Part shown: in pieces, positions 16,384-24,819 of the stretch
How positions within the stretch are numbered: the stretch's first letter is position 1
Layout: every line of letters begins with the position of its first letter
Origin: Saccharothrix syringae
Lineage (GTDB): Bacteria; Actinomycetota; Actinomycetes; Mycobacteriales; Pseudonocardiaceae
Direction of reading: 5' to 3'
NCBI RefSeq assembly: GCF_009498035.1
Contig: NZ_CP034550.1
Span: 7,440,001 to 7,504,000, forward strand
DNA length: 64,000 nucleotides
Position numbers and translations under genes: made by a program
The notes under the pieces: model-generated
Told to the model about the DNA's origin: nothing
What the model saw: only the letters and a program-made list of their open reading frames with translations
The model's database searches: none

Positions 16384-16776
16384 TCAGTTCGGGCAGTGGT
16401 AGAAGCTGCCCCTGTTCGGCAGCAGGTCGTCGCGGACCCAGCCCTGCCTGCTGGTGCTGAGGTTGCGCAGGTAGGTCCACGTGGCGCCGTCGTTGCCGTT
16501 CGTGTAGCAGTAGAAGTCGAGCCGGTGCGAGGGCTCGATCGTGCCGACCGCCGTGCAGGACGTGGACGAACCGGTGCGGATGCGCGCACCGGAGGTGCCG
16601 CCCGTGATCGACGAGATCGGGTCCAGGTTCGGCGGTACCACCGAGCTGTTGCAGGCGTAGTGCTGCGTCGTCACGCCGTCCCCCTTGGGCGCTTCGGCTT
16701 GGGCCGGAGCCGCGATCAGCACCGCCGGGAGCGCCACTCCCGCGACGGCCGCCGCCAGCTTCACCGTTCCCCTCAT
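16384..16776 (-). CDS. Exported SH3-like small protein
   Basis: 130 residues from ATG 16776. A signal peptide is clear: MRGTVKLAAAVAGVALPAVL followed by IAAPAQA, with cleavage after AQA at about residue 27. The mature part of about 100 residues has four to six cysteines (YACNSS, TSCTAVG, DFYCYTN, YHCPN). A C-terminal SH3b-like pattern is present (LDFYCYTNGNDGATWTYLRN, then RQGWVRDDLLPNRGS), where GWVRDDLL is the typical end of bacterial SH3 domains. These domains usually bind cell-wall peptides. It is common in actinomycete secretomes and its role is unknown. No operon partners. Confidence 0.8.
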   Translation of the reverse strand: MRGTVKLAAAVAGVALPAVLIAAPAQAEAPKGDGVTTQHYACNSSVVPPNLDPISSITGGTSGARIRTGSSTSCTAVGTIEPSHRLDFYCYTNGNDGATWTYLRNLSTSRQGWVRDDLLPNRGSFYHCPN

Positions 16777-16909
16777 GTTCTCCCCCTTCGTGGTTCCTCA
16801 GGCGCCAGCGACTTTCCTCCCGACGGGTGAACTTCGCAAGAATGTTGCGCGGAAACGGAAAACCGCGGCCATCATGGCGCCCAGGGGGTTCCAACCAGGG
16901 GGGAATGTC

Positions 16910-17863
16910 TTGCTGCGCATCCATTTCACGACCGACGACCTCGTGCGCACGACCGTCGCGCCGACCGCCGACCCGCTGTGGGAGGTGGTGCTCGCCGGCG
17001 GCCGGCTGCGCGACCGCGTGCACCCGCCGGCGTTCCACGGCTGGCTGACCGCGGTGCGCGACCGGCTCGACCACCACGACCCGGCGCCGCGCCTGCTGCA
17101 CGTGCTGGCGCCGGTGCCGGACCTGCTCACGCCGCCGGAGTCGGCCGACGGGCTGGAGGCGGGCCTGGCGGCGCTGCGCGCGACCCCGCCGCACCGGCTG
17201 GCCGCCGAGCTGGAGCGCGTGGGACCGCTGCCGGCGTGGGTCGGGCAGCTGCTGGGCGGGCCGCGCGGGCCGGCCGCGCTCGCGGAAGTGCTCCGGCACC
17301 TGCACGCGGTGCTGGTCGAGCCGCACGCCGAGGTGATCGGGGAGAGCGTCAACGCCGACCGCGCCCGCCGCGCCCGCGACCTCGTGGACGGCGGCGTGCC
17401 GGGCCTGCTCGCCGGCCTGCGCCCGCACGCCCGGTGGGACGGCGCGGTGCTGGAGGTCGACTCCCCGCACGACCGGGACCTGCGCCTGCGCGGCCGGGGG
17501 CTGCGCCTGGTGCCCTCGTACTTCGGCCACCGCCCGGCCGCGCCCGCCGACCCCGACCTGCCGCCGGTGCTCGTGTACCCGATCTCGGACGCCGACCGGT
17601 GGACCGGGGCGGAACCGGGCGGCCTGGACGACCTGCTCGGCCCGACCCGCCGCGCCGTGCTGGAGTGCGCCCGCACCGGCGCCGGCACCACCGAGCTGGC
17701 CCGCCGCGTCGGCACGTCGCCCGCGTCGGTGAGCCGGCACACCGGCGTGCTGCGCGGTGCGGGCCTGCTCCGGACCACCAGGCACGGCACGCGGGCCGTG
17801 CACTCGCTGACCACGCTGGGGGAGGCGCTGGTGGCCGGGCGCGTGCCGGTGGCCGAGGGGTGA
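16910..17863 (+). CDS. ArsR-type winged-helix regulator with DUF5937 domain
   Basis: 317 residues. The start is TTG 16910, which gives the family's typical MLRIHFTTDDLVRT beginning, with AGGGGGGAA just upstream; longer extensions would cross another gene's promoter. Residues 1-230 are the DUF5937 region (PLWEVVLAGGRLRDR, YFGHRPAAPADPDLPPVLVYP). Residues 240-310 are an ArsR-like winged helix: LGPTRRAVLECARTGAGTTELARRVGTSPASVSRHTGVLRG, then LLRTTRHGTRAVHSLTTLGEALV. Proteins of this architecture are common one-component regulators in Streptomyces and relatives with unknown ligands. It is divergent from the exported SH3-like gene (133 bp) and converges on the Scr1-type gene. Confidence 0.87.
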   Translation: MLRIHFTTDDLVRTTVAPTADPLWEVVLAGGRLRDRVHPPAFHGWLTAVRDRLDHHDPAPRLLHVLAPVPDLLTPPESADGLEAGLAALRATPPHRLAAELERVGPLPAWVGQLLGGPRGPAALAEVLRHLHAVLVEPHAEVIGESVNADRARRARDLVDGGVPGLLAGLRPHARWDGAVLEVDSPHDRDLRLRGRGLRLVPSYFGHRPAAPADPDLPPVLVYPISDADRWTGAEPGGLDDLLGPTRRAVLECARTGAGTTELARRVGTSPASVSRHTGVLRGAGLLRTTRHGTRAVHSLTTLGEALVAGRVPVAEG

Positions 17864-17884
17864 GGTGGCACCAGCGCTGGGCGC

Positions 17885-18784
17885 TCAATCGGCGTTCACC
17901 AGTGGCACCGGCACCCGGTCCTCGGCGTAGTGCTCCGCCCAGGTGATGAGGAGTTCGCCGGTAGCGGCTTCGTCCAGTGCTGCCGTGCACAGGTGCTGGA
18001 CCACGCCGCGGTGAGCATTGATCATTCCCGGATCGTCGGAGATGACGGCACAGGTGGGAAGGTCCAGGTAGATCGCCGGACGGTGAGCGGCGAAGTCCAG
18101 CAGCGTGAACGATGTCTGCTCCCACCCGGCGATCAGCGCGTTCATGGGCAGCACCCGGATGTTCACACCTCGGTCCACGAGTACGGCCAGGTGTCGCAAC
18201 TGTTCGGACATGAGAGCACGTCCTCCTCTCACCATGAGCAGTGCGACCTCGTGGAGGACGAAGGTCAGTGGCCGAGAGGCAACGTCGAGCAGACACTCCT
18301 GCCGAACACGACGTGCACGCAGTCGCCGCTCAACCTCTTCCCGATCGGCGCTGCGGTCCGCTTCGCACATCACACGGGCGTAGTGCTCGGTTTGCAACAG
18401 GGGCGGCACGGAAGTGGCGGTGTACACGAACAGACTTCTGGCCGACGCCTCGTGCGCCATCACGGCACGCGCGCTCTCGGGCGCCCCTGCCGGGTGTTCC
18501 AAGGTGAGTTGCCACCCGTCCGCGTACCCGCAGAGGCGCATGACCCGCTCGAAGTCCGCCGTGTTCACGCGACACGCACCGAGGTGGTGGGCGATCTGAT
18601 TGGCACCCGGGTACAGGAAGCCCGCCTCCAGCGCTTCGACATCAGATGACGACCAACCGAGTACACGAGCCACATCACCGACAGTGAGGGCAACCGCACG
18701 CCGAGCGGCCCGCAATTCAACACCAATGGTCTTCACGAAGAGGTCGACACGCACGCAATCAGGATTTCGAATATTATGCGTCAT
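17885..18784 (-). CDS. Scr1/DUF5753-family XRE regulator
   Basis: 299 residues from ATG 18784. The N-terminal XRE helix-turn-helix is at residues 18-75 (LRAARRAVALTVGDVARVLGWSSSDVEALEAG). It is followed by the DUF5753 domain, about 115-290, with the hallmark LFVYTATSVPPLLQTEHYAR, then RRLRARRVRQECLL, MSEQLRHLAVL and the C-terminal segment EQTSFTLLDFA. In Streptomyces such regulators are paired with DUF397 small proteins in antitoxin-like or differentiation loci. No DUF397 gene is adjacent here, only a decayed HTH remnant. DNA around it is less G+C-rich than the neighbours, which may indicate later arrival. Confidence 0.88.
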   Translation of the reverse strand: MTHNIRNPDCVRVDLFVKTIGVELRAARRAVALTVGDVARVLGWSSSDVEALEAGFLYPGANQIAHHLGACRVNTADFERVMRLCGYADGWQLTLEHPAGAPESARAVMAHEASARSLFVYTATSVPPLLQTEHYARVMCEADRSADREEVERRLRARRVRQECLLDVASRPLTFVLHEVALLMVRGGRALMSEQLRHLAVLVDRGVNIRVLPMNALIAGWEQTSFTLLDFAAHRPAIYLDLPTCAVISDDPGMINAHRGVVQHLCTAALDEAATGELLITWAEHYAEDRVPVPLVNAD

Positions 18785-18846
18785 ACATGTGCCACTTTCC
18801 GAATGAAGAGCTTCACCGCTGGGTGCGCAATGAAGCCGCTACGTGA

Positions 18847-18985
18847 TCAGATGGTCTCAAAAAGGTCGTCAAAGGCCAGACCGGTTGACCCGCACAGCCC
18901 GGGCCAGGACGTAGTCGCTGCCGAGCTTGGCCAACCGCACCGCTTTGTCAAAGGCATCAGTTCGCAGCTTGATGCGGTACGACAT
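18847..18985 (-). pseudogene. Remnant of a small HTH protein (38-codon ORF plus shifted C-terminus)
   Basis: On the minus strand ATG 18985, preceded by GGAAGAGAG, opens a 38-codon frame beginning MSYRIKLRTDAFDKAVRLAK and continuing with LGSDYVLARAVRVNRS, then a stop at 18869. In the +1 frame the same region ends AFDDLFETI with a stop at 18847. This looks like both ends of a roughly 75-residue actinobacterial DNA-binding protein (N-terminal half of a helix-turn-helix and the conserved acidic end) joined by an internal out-of-frame deletion. If translated it would give a 38-residue peptide without the recognition helix. Confidence 0.4.
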
Positions 18986-19056
18986 GACGCTCTCTTCCAC
19001 CACCCTCCAGTCGCACATCGACCCGCCGTCCAGCGGGGCAGTCGTGACCGTAGGGC

Positions 19057-19074
19057 GATTACCAGGCGGTAACC
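19057..19074. promoter_or_regulatory. Inverted repeat GATTACC-N4-GGTAACC
   Basis: Imperfect dyad (6 of 7 pairs) in the 130-bp gap between the HTH remnant and the end of the XRE/TPR gene, resembling the GTTACC/GGTAAC element at 6714-6726. It would lie upstream of the remnant and could be its old operator. Function not demonstrated. Confidence 0.3.
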
Positions 19075-19114
19075 CGAGCTGCCGGCTCAGGTTGACCGGT
19101 GGTACGGGAAGCCG

Positions 19115-20320
19115 CTAGACCGGTACCTCGACCCGGCGTGCCAAGCGGGCGGCCTCGGTGGCCACCGACCGCCGCCCACGCTGCACCAGCTCGTGCAGGA
19201 CGGTGCGGGCCGCGGGCCGGTGGCGGACGTCCTCCGGCGCTTCCCGCTCAGCGGCGCTGAGCATCATGAGAGCACCGGTGTGGTCACGACGCTGCTGGTA
19301 GCTCTTCGCCTGGTCGAGCAGGAGCGCCACCCGTCGCTCGATGGACGGCGAGCGCGCGTGGTCGATTCGCTCCGCCAGACGCAGACCTTCGGCAGCGTCA
19401 CCCGTCTCCACCGCGACCGACACGGCGAACATCTCGACGTTGATCGGGCCGAAGGCCGTCCAGGAGGTGTTGCGCTCGCCGGTGCATCGGGCCAGCGGCT
19501 CCGCCAAGCGCAGGCGGTCGTGCGCAGTCCACCGCTCTCCCCGTCGGGCGGCGGCAACAGCGGCGACCAGTAGCAGCGAGCCGCGCAGTGCCAGTACATC
19601 GAGGTCGTCGTCCGTGGCGACTGTTCTCAACTCCTCCACCGCGTGCAGCGCGACTGCTTCCGCGCCGTCCGGTTCCCGGTCCGCAAGCAGCACCTGTGCC
19701 AGGTTCCAGCGGGCCATCGCGATGCGCAACGGGTCGTCGGCGGCTTCTCCGGCCCGAATCGCTCGATCGGCAGCCAGGAGCGACAAATCCTGGCGCCCCA
19801 AGCGCTTCGCCGCGGTGCGCACGAGCGCGTAGAGGTCGGCCGCGTGGCGGTTGACGTCCCGGTCCCGGTCGACCGAATCGTCCCCGCGGTGCGCGACCAG
19901 CGCCCTCTCGACGACCGTGACGAGGCGGGGCAGGACGCGGGTGAGCCGGCTGTACCGGTGTGGTGAGGTCTGCCAGGTGCGCCAAGCCTCCTCGATGTCG
20001 GACCCGAGGGCTTGGAGGTCGGCGGGCACGCCCGTGGTCACCGGCCGGGTCAGCGCGCGGTGGAGTTCGTCAGCCGCATCGTGGGTCGATCGCACCGGAG
20101 CGGCAGGAGCCTCGTGCAGGAGCGCATCGACCGACACGTGGAGCACCTTGGCCACCTCGACCAGCACCGAGATGGTGGGCAGCTTGGTTCCACGCTCGAT
20201 CTGGTACAGGTAATCGACGGTGACACCGGCCAAGCCGGCCACTACCGGCTGCGTCTTACCGGCAGCGACGCGGTGGAACCGCACACGCTCCCCAATGCGT
20301 CGTGCGAGTTGCTCGTCCAT
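19115..20320 (-). CDS. XRE-family regulator with TPR-like C-terminal domain
   Basis: 401 residues from ATG 20320. An XRE helix-turn-helix spans residues 8-65 (RIGERVRFHRVAAGKTQPVVAGLAGVTVDYLYQIERG). A short linker and about 300 residues of helical TPR-like repeats follow (VNRHAADLYALVRTAAKRLG, AADDPLRIAMARWNLAQVLL, RRVALLLDQAKSYQQRRDH). This is the common actinomycete XRE-TPR architecture, which resembles RRNPP sensors in having an N-terminal DNA-binding domain and C-terminal peptide-binding-type repeats. No signal peptide gene was seen beside it. It is divergent from the HAD phosphatase gene (87 bp), which may be regulated by it. Confidence 0.88.
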   Translation of the reverse strand: MDEQLARRIGERVRFHRVAAGKTQPVVAGLAGVTVDYLYQIERGTKLPTISVLVEVAKVLHVSVDALLHEAPAAPVRSTHDAADELHRALTRPVTTGVPADLQALGSDIEEAWRTWQTSPHRYSRLTRVLPRLVTVVERALVAHRGDDSVDRDRDVNRHAADLYALVRTAAKRLGRQDLSLLAADRAIRAGEAADDPLRIAMARWNLAQVLLADREPDGAEAVALHAVEELRTVATDDDLDVLALRGSLLLVAAVAAARRGERWTAHDRLRLAEPLARCTGERNTSWTAFGPINVEMFAVSVAVETGDAAEGLRLAERIDHARSPSIERRVALLLDQAKSYQQRRDHTGALMMLSAAEREAPEDVRHRPAARTVLHELVQRGRRSVATEAARLARRVEVPV

Positions 20321-20407
20321 GTCGCCCCATTGGTACGCGAAGGTGGCTGACCTGGGACGATGCTACGTGGTGCGGCGCCGGGTCGACGGGCTGACACACT
20401 GGCCACC

Positions 20408-21115
20408 ATGATCACACCCCAACTGCTCGTGCTCTGGGACATCGACCACACGCTGCTCCAGTCGCGCGGCGTCGGGCGCGAGATGTACGTCCGCGCCGTG
20501 CCCGCCGCCTTCGGTCGCCCCTTCGTCGACCTGGCCGACGTGACCGGCCGGACGGAGCCGGACATCATCGCCGAAACCCTGGAACTGCACGGCATGGAGC
20601 CGACGGCGACCAACGTGGCGCGACTGGCCGAGGCCCTGACCGCAGCCTACGAAGCCGCCCGTGCCGAGCTGGCCGAACGCGGCCGGGTGCTCCCCGGTGC
20701 GCGGGAGACCCTGGCGGTCCTGGCCGAGGACTCGGTGATCCACCAGGGCGTGCTGACCGGCAACCTGCGGTCGGTCGCGCACGTGAAGTTGGAGACCTTC
20801 GGCCTGGCCCGCTACCTCGACCTCGACGCGAGCGCCTACGGCGGCGACCACCACGTCCGCGCCGAGCTGGTGCACATAGCCCGGCAGCGGGCTGCCGAAC
20901 GAACCGGTGTGCTGTTCGACCGGACCCACACCGTGCTCGTCGGTGACACGCCACGTGACGTGGAGGCCGCGCACGCCGCCGGGGTCCGGGTCGTCGCGGT
21001 GGCGACCGGGCGCAGCAGCACCGCGGAACTGCGAGCCGCGGGAGCGGTCGACGTGCTCGACGACCTGACGGACAGCGGGCTGGTGCACCGCCTGCTCATC
21101 GCGCCGGACCGGTGA
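20408..21115 (+). CDS. HAD-superfamily phosphatase (phosphoglycolate phosphatase-like)
   Basis: 235 residues from ATG 20408; a longer frame from 20360 would overlap the divergent promoter. All HAD motifs are present: I LWDIDHTLL (nucleophile Asp11, acid Asp13), II VLTGNLRSVAH, III the Lys in AHVKLETFG, IV VLVGDTPRDVEAAHAAG. A C1-type helical cap lies between motifs I and II (VGREMYVRAVPAAFGRPF to RVLPGARETL). This is the Gph/beta-phosphoglucomutase branch acting on small phosphorylated metabolites in the cytoplasm; the exact substrate is not evident. It converges on the macrodomain gene with 7 bp between stops. Confidence 0.88.
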   Translation: MITPQLLVLWDIDHTLLQSRGVGREMYVRAVPAAFGRPFVDLADVTGRTEPDIIAETLELHGMEPTATNVARLAEALTAAYEAARAELAERGRVLPGARETLAVLAEDSVIHQGVLTGNLRSVAHVKLETFGLARYLDLDASAYGGDHHVRAELVHIARQRAAERTGVLFDRTHTVLVGDTPRDVEAAHAAGVRVVAVATGRSSTAELRAAGAVDVLDDLTDSGLVHRLLIAPDR

Positions 21116-21122
21116 GCCGCGC

Positions 21123-21599
21123 TCAGTCGAAGTCGTACACCGTGGTCGGCACGTCGCGGGCCGACAGCGCCTCGGTGACGAGCGGTTCGACGAGCTCCCA
21201 CTTCCCACCGGCCAGACCGCACCCGATGCGGGGCATGTGCACGCTCGCGCCGAGCCTCAGCGCGTGGTCGGCGAGGGTGGCCAGGCAGCGCGCCACCGCG
21301 TCGTAGCGGATCGGCGGGCCGCCGCTGCCGGTGCGGATGCCGTGCTGCGCCACCATGTTCGCCACCCACGTGTCGGGGCGGACCTGGACCAGCTGGGTGG
21401 CGCCGAGGGCGAAGTCGTTGCCGGCGCGGGCGCGGTGCCAGGAGCGGTAGGCGCGTTCCGGTTCCGGCCACCGCTTCGAGATCGCCAGGACGAAGCCCTT
21501 GCCCCACCCGCCGAGGTCGTTGCAGACGTGCGCGATGACCTTCGGGCCCTTGGCCTGGGGGCTCGTCGCGTCGCCCTTGATGATCCGCAGCGCCTGCAC
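21123..21599 (-). CDS. Macrodomain ADP-ribose-binding protein (TARG1/ALC1-like)
   Basis: 158 residues from GTG 21599. The frame continues upstream, but that part has no macrodomain features and reads like a decayed gene. Typical motifs: IIKGDATSPQAKGPKVIAHV at the N-terminus, the ligand loop CNDLGGWGKGFVLAISKRWP, then VANMVAQHGIRTG, and the phosphate loop MPRIGCGLAGGKW. NDLGGWGKGF is the signature of the TARG1-type macrodomains that remove ADP-ribose from acidic residues or DNA, or hydrolyse O-acetyl-ADP-ribose. It probably acts in the cytoplasm on ADP-ribosylated protein or DNA. No ADP-ribosyltransferase partner is seen nearby. Confidence 0.87.
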   Translation of the reverse strand: MQALRIIKGDATSPQAKGPKVIAHVCNDLGGWGKGFVLAISKRWPEPERAYRSWHRARAGNDFALGATQLVQVRPDTWVANMVAQHGIRTGSGGPPIRYDAVARCLATLADHALRLGASVHMPRIGCGLAGGKWELVEPLVTEALSARDVPTTVYDFD

Positions 21600-21649
21600 G
21601 CCGACGATGCTACCGGCGCCGGGGCGCGGTGTGGGAAGCCGACACGGCG

Positions 21650-22145
21650 GCACCCTGCGCCGGTACCCGACCGAACCGGACCCGCTGGGGAAGGGGACCG
21701 CGCCCGTGGCCGGGTCGTGGAGCACCCTGGTGAGCCGGTCGGCGGTGCAGGCGCAGGTGCCGTTGGTGTTGATCGGCCACAGCCCGACCCGCGCGTCGGT
21801 GCGGGGACGCGGCCCGGCCACGTCCTCCGCCACCGCCCAGTTCGAGCTGCCCGGGATGTTGTTGGTGGAACTCGTTGTCGTTGGTGTCGTGATAGGACAG
21901 TCGGCCTTTGGCGTCACCTTCGACGTACTGGGCGGGGTTGCCGGTGAGCTGGTGGAGGTTGGCCGGCACCTCGTTCATGCCGCCGAACTCGGTGTCATGT
22001 TCTGCCGCTGGGTCGGGCAGGCCGCGGCGCCGGCAGGGGGATCAGCGGCGAGCTGCCGGCCTTCATGACGGAGTTCGGCACGCCGCTGGGCGTCCAGTGG
22101 TAGGAGTCCAGGCCGAACGGTTCGGCGCACTGCGGCGCGTTCTCC
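21650..22145 (-). pseudogene. Decayed gene of unknown family, frameshifted
   Basis: Reading 22145 to 21650 on the minus strand, coherent-looking protein segments appear in successive frames: CAEPFGLDSYHWTPSGVPNS and KAGSSPLIPLPAP, then NEVPANLHQLTGNPAQYVEG and KGRLSYHDTNDNEFHQQ, then GSSNWAVAEDVAGPRPRTDA and GLWPINTNGTCACTADRLTR. Frame changes occur near 22045 and 21855. The segments look like a secreted or toxin-like protein, but I cannot name the family. It lies between an intact protease gene and an intact macrodomain gene. Sequencing error is an alternative to true decay. Confidence 0.35.
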
Positions 22146-22223
22146 CGGATGTGCGTTGCCTTCCGGGACCGCGCCCTCCTTCCGGTCGTGTGCGTGGCCG
22201 CGGGTTCCGGCGCCGGGCGCGCT

Positions 22224-23360
22224 CTACGGCGTCGAGGTCACGATGCCGACGCCCTGCGTACTGGCGATCAGGCTCCACTTCTCGGCGAAGTAGACGCTGC
22301 CGGCGCGCGCGATGACGATCCCGTGGACGGTGACCGCGCTCCGGTCGGAGTTGTAGGAGTAGAACGGCGCGCCGGAGTCGCCGTTCGTCGGCCCGGTGCC
22401 CTGGTCGAAGGCGATGACGTCGCGGGTGCAGGCGCCGTTCGCGTCGCAGTACTGGCCGCTGGTGGTGACGACGCGGTGCCCGCACTGCTCAAAGGTGACC
22501 ACACCGCTGTGGCAGTTGCCGGTGGTGTTCGCGACGGGGTCCGCCGCACCGCCCACCCGTTTCACCGTGCCGGTCGCGTTGCCGACGTAGATGTAGTGGT
22601 TGTAGGCGTTGGCGGAATTCAACTGGCCGATGAGCGCGATGTCCCGCTCCGGGTAGTTCCAGTTGTAGAAGTAGCCCATGAACGCGCCGCTGCCGGTGTT
22701 CGACACCGGCCGGCCGATCGGCACGCCCGGCACGTGGCCGCAGTGCCCCGCGGTGAGCAGGTAGCGGTCGCCCTGCGGCGATTTCACGGTGAACCCGCTG
22801 GTGCACGCCGCCGTTCCGACGGTGATGGCCGCGCCGCCCCGGAACGGGGCCGAGTCGTACTGCCTGGAGGTCCGGCCGCCCGTGCCGTACCGGTGCTCCA
22901 CCGCGATCGGCAGGCCCGCGGCGAGCGACCGGACGACGTCGCGCGGGGCGTCGGAGGTGACCACCATGACGTCGCGGGCGAGGTCGAAGGCGGAGCCGAA
23001 CACGTACCCGCCGTTGCTCCGCCGCACTTCAGCGCGTATGCGCCGGTCGAACTCGTCGATCGCGGCCCGCGTGGTGGCGCTGCGCTCCACCGCCGGCGCG
23101 ACGCGGTCGGCGGCGAGGGCGGCGAAGGCGGGATCGGCGGGGGTGAGGTCGGCGCTGCCCGGTCCGGTGGCCGGCAGCACCACGACGTAGTCGTCGCGCC
23201 GGCGGTCGTAGTAGAAGCCCAGGGCCCCTTTGTCGTCGACCAGTGCCTGCAACCGGCTTTCGACGGGTAGCGCCCCGTCCGCGTGCGCCGGAATCGCACC
23301 GAAAGGCAGGACGAGAATCGCGGACAAACAGGCCAGCGCACTTCTTCGGGGGGTGGGCAC
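22224..23360 (-). CDS. Secreted S1-family serine protease (alpha-lytic/streptogrisin type)
   Basis: 378 residues. The start chosen is GTG 23360 because GGAGG (23367-23371) lies six bases upstream; the longer ATG at 23393 has no such site. Signal peptide: RRSALACLSAILVLPFGAIP followed by AHA and cleavage near residue 28. Residues 29-190 form a pro-region (RLQALVDDKGALGFYYDRR, SAFDLARDVMVVT). The mature chymotrypsin fold begins near 200 with a full triad: His in LLTAGHCG, Asp in YPERDIALI, Ser in PTNGDSGAPF. Six cysteines in the mature part fit three disulfides. This is an exported endopeptidase that folds with its own pro-domain, typical of actinomycete extracellular proteolysis. It is monocistronic. 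Confidence 0.93.
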   Translation of the reverse strand: MPTPRRSALACLSAILVLPFGAIPAHADGALPVESRLQALVDDKGALGFYYDRRRDDYVVVLPATGPGSADLTPADPAFAALAADRVAPAVERSATTRAAIDEFDRRIRAEVRRSNGGYVFGSAFDLARDVMVVTSDAPRDVVRSLAAGLPIAVEHRYGTGGRTSRQYDSAPFRGGAAITVGTAACTSGFTVKSPQGDRYLLTAGHCGHVPGVPIGRPVSNTGSGAFMGYFYNWNYPERDIALIGQLNSANAYNHYIYVGNATGTVKRVGGAADPVANTTGNCHSGVVTFEQCGHRVVTTSGQYCDANGACTRDVIAFDQGTGPTNGDSGAPFYSYNSDRSAVTVHGIVIARAGSVYFAEKWSLIASTQGVGIVTSTP

Positions 23361-23654
23361 GTAGTTCCTCCATGCGGTCGGCCTTGACCGCACCCGGGCC
23401 GGGCGTGGGCGAGGTCGTGCGGGCGAGAGGATCGCGTGGAACCGTTCGGCTGCCGAATCGCCGACATGCTATCGCCCACCGCGCGCACGGGAGGTGTTCG
23501 ACGGGAAGTTGCTCCGAACGTCGCGCCCCGCGGGCCTGGCTGCCGCACGGGCCGGTACCGCCGCGGGTGAACGGCGGTGGTCGGGCCCGCCAGCACCGCC
23601 ACCGCTCGCACCCGCCCCCCACCGGTGACCGGGCGCGCGAGGGGCACCCGGTCG
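23361..23654. other. Upstream region of the protease gene
   Basis: About 300 bp with no credible coding frame. It should carry the protease promoter. I see no sharp -10/-35 pair or operator dyad I would defend. Confidence 0.4.
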
Positions 23655-23722
23655 GGTGACCCGTGGGCAGGGGCTCGGCGCACCCCCATGACCGCTGAGT
23701 CCCTGCCCGCCCCCCGGGTCAC
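23655..23722 (-). terminator. Long hairpin downstream of the GNAT/Sdp-like operon
   Basis: Two nested perfect stems: 23655-23663 pairs with 23714-23722 (9 bp) and 23665-23672 pairs with 23701-23708 (8 bp), with a 28-base loop. It is located about 50 bp beyond the stop of the GNAT gene in its direction of transcription. Confidence 0.55.
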
Positions 23723-23772
23723 CTGGCAGAACCCTCGCAGCGGCGACTACCGAAACGGGATCGGTGGACTAC

Positions 23773-24819
23773 TCACCGGCGGACGAGCGCGTCCGCGAGC
23801 GCCGACGCGTCGTGGCTCATCGCGACCACGGTGCGCACCGTGGTGTAGCCCAGCTCGCCGTTGACCCGGAGCATGTGGGTGTTGTCGCTGTTGGTGGAGG
23901 TCTGGACCCGCTCGATGCCGGGGTGGTCGGCCAGCAGCCACCGGACCTGCTCGGCCTTGATCCACCGGCCGAGCCCGCGGCCGCGGTGGCGGGCCCGCAC
24001 CGCCGTGTCGCCCTGGTAGCACCGGTCCGGCCGGTGCGGGTACACCGCCACCTCGGTCAGCCCGGCCACCTCGCCGGTCGCCTCGTGCACGGCCACCACG
24101 ACCCGCTGCTCGGCGCCCTGCTCCCGCAGCTCGGCCTCCGCCGCCCGCACCCGCTCCACCGTCCACGCCGGCGGCCGGAACCCCGACTCGCCCAGCGGCG
24201 CGTCGTGGATGGCGCAGCGGGCGGCGGCGTAGGACCCGACGAGGTCGTCCGGCGCCCGCCCCAGCCACCGCCGCGCCCGGTAGCCGGCCGGCACCGGGAC
24301 GTCCCACCGCGCGCGGTCCGCCCCGGCGACCAGCAGCGCCTGCACCGCCACGGACCGCACCGGCCGGAACCCCAGCGCGGTCGTCCAGCACCGGCCGGGC
24401 CCCCGCGCGGGCACCCAGCCCTCCACCGCCCGCCGACCGCGCGCCAGCACCCCGGGCAGCAGCTCGCGCAGCACGGCCGTGCCGACGCCCTGCCCGCGCG
24501 CGGCCCCCGCCACCATGACCTCGACCAGCGCCAGGTCGGTGTTCTCGGTCTCCGGGCAGGACACCGCGGCCAGGCCGACGACCCGACCGCGCCGCCGCGC
24601 GACCCAGTGCGCCATCGCACCCGCACCGGGCATGGGCGTGATCAGCTGCCCGGCGGCCTGCTCGCGGGTCAGCGGCGGCTCGTCCGGCCGCTCCTCGGCC
24701 CACGACTCGGCCATCACCGCGTGGCACGCGGTCAGCTCCGCCTCCCCGGCCCGTCCCGGGTCGAACGGCTCCACCGTGAAGCCACCCACCGCGACACCCA
24801 CCCCTGCGCTGCCCACCAC
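23773..24819 (-). CDS. Tandem GNAT-domain acetyltransferase
   Basis: 348 residues from GTG 24819 (GGGAAGGGGG upstream); in-frame GTGs at 24816, 24801 and 24789 are alternatives. Two GNAT folds are fused: the first at residues 12-165 with the acetyl-CoA loop VAGAARGQGVGTAVLRELLP, and the second at about 185-340 with ARHRGRGLGRWIKAEQVRW, then VQTSTNSDNTHMLRVNGELG. The second carries the intact Q/RxxGxG loop. Family members acetylate amines of small molecules, peptides or antibiotics. The start lies inside the 3' end of the SdpB-like gene (overlap up to 88 bp), so the two are translationally linked and this enzyme may modify or detoxify the peptide made by the operon. Substrate not known. Confidence 0.85.
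   Translation of the reverse strand: MVGSAGVGVAVGGFTVEPFDPGRAGEAELTACHAVMAESWAEERPDEPPLTREQAAGQLITPMPGAGAMAHWVARRRGRVVGLAAVSCPETENTDLALVEVMVAGAARGQGVGTAVLRELLPGVLARGRRAVEGWVPARGPGRCWTTALGFRPVRSVAVQALLVAGADRARWDVPVPAGYRARRWLGRAPDDLVGSYAAARCAIHDAPLGESGFRPPAWTVERVRAAEAELREQGAEQRVVVAVHEATGEVAGLTEVAVYPHRPDRCYQGDTAVRARHRGRGLGRWIKAEQVRWLLADHPGIERVQTSTNSDNTHMLRVNGELGYTTVRTVVAMSHDASALADALVRR

Noticed and set aside
16798..17871. Minus-strand 357-codon frame over the DUF5937 regulator
   Set aside because: Ser/Arg/Pro-rich shadow without motifs; the plus strand carries a complete regulator.
22149..23270. Plus-strand 373-codon frame over the serine protease
   Set aside because: Antisense to a full triad-bearing protease; composition is Val/Gly/Arg-dominated.
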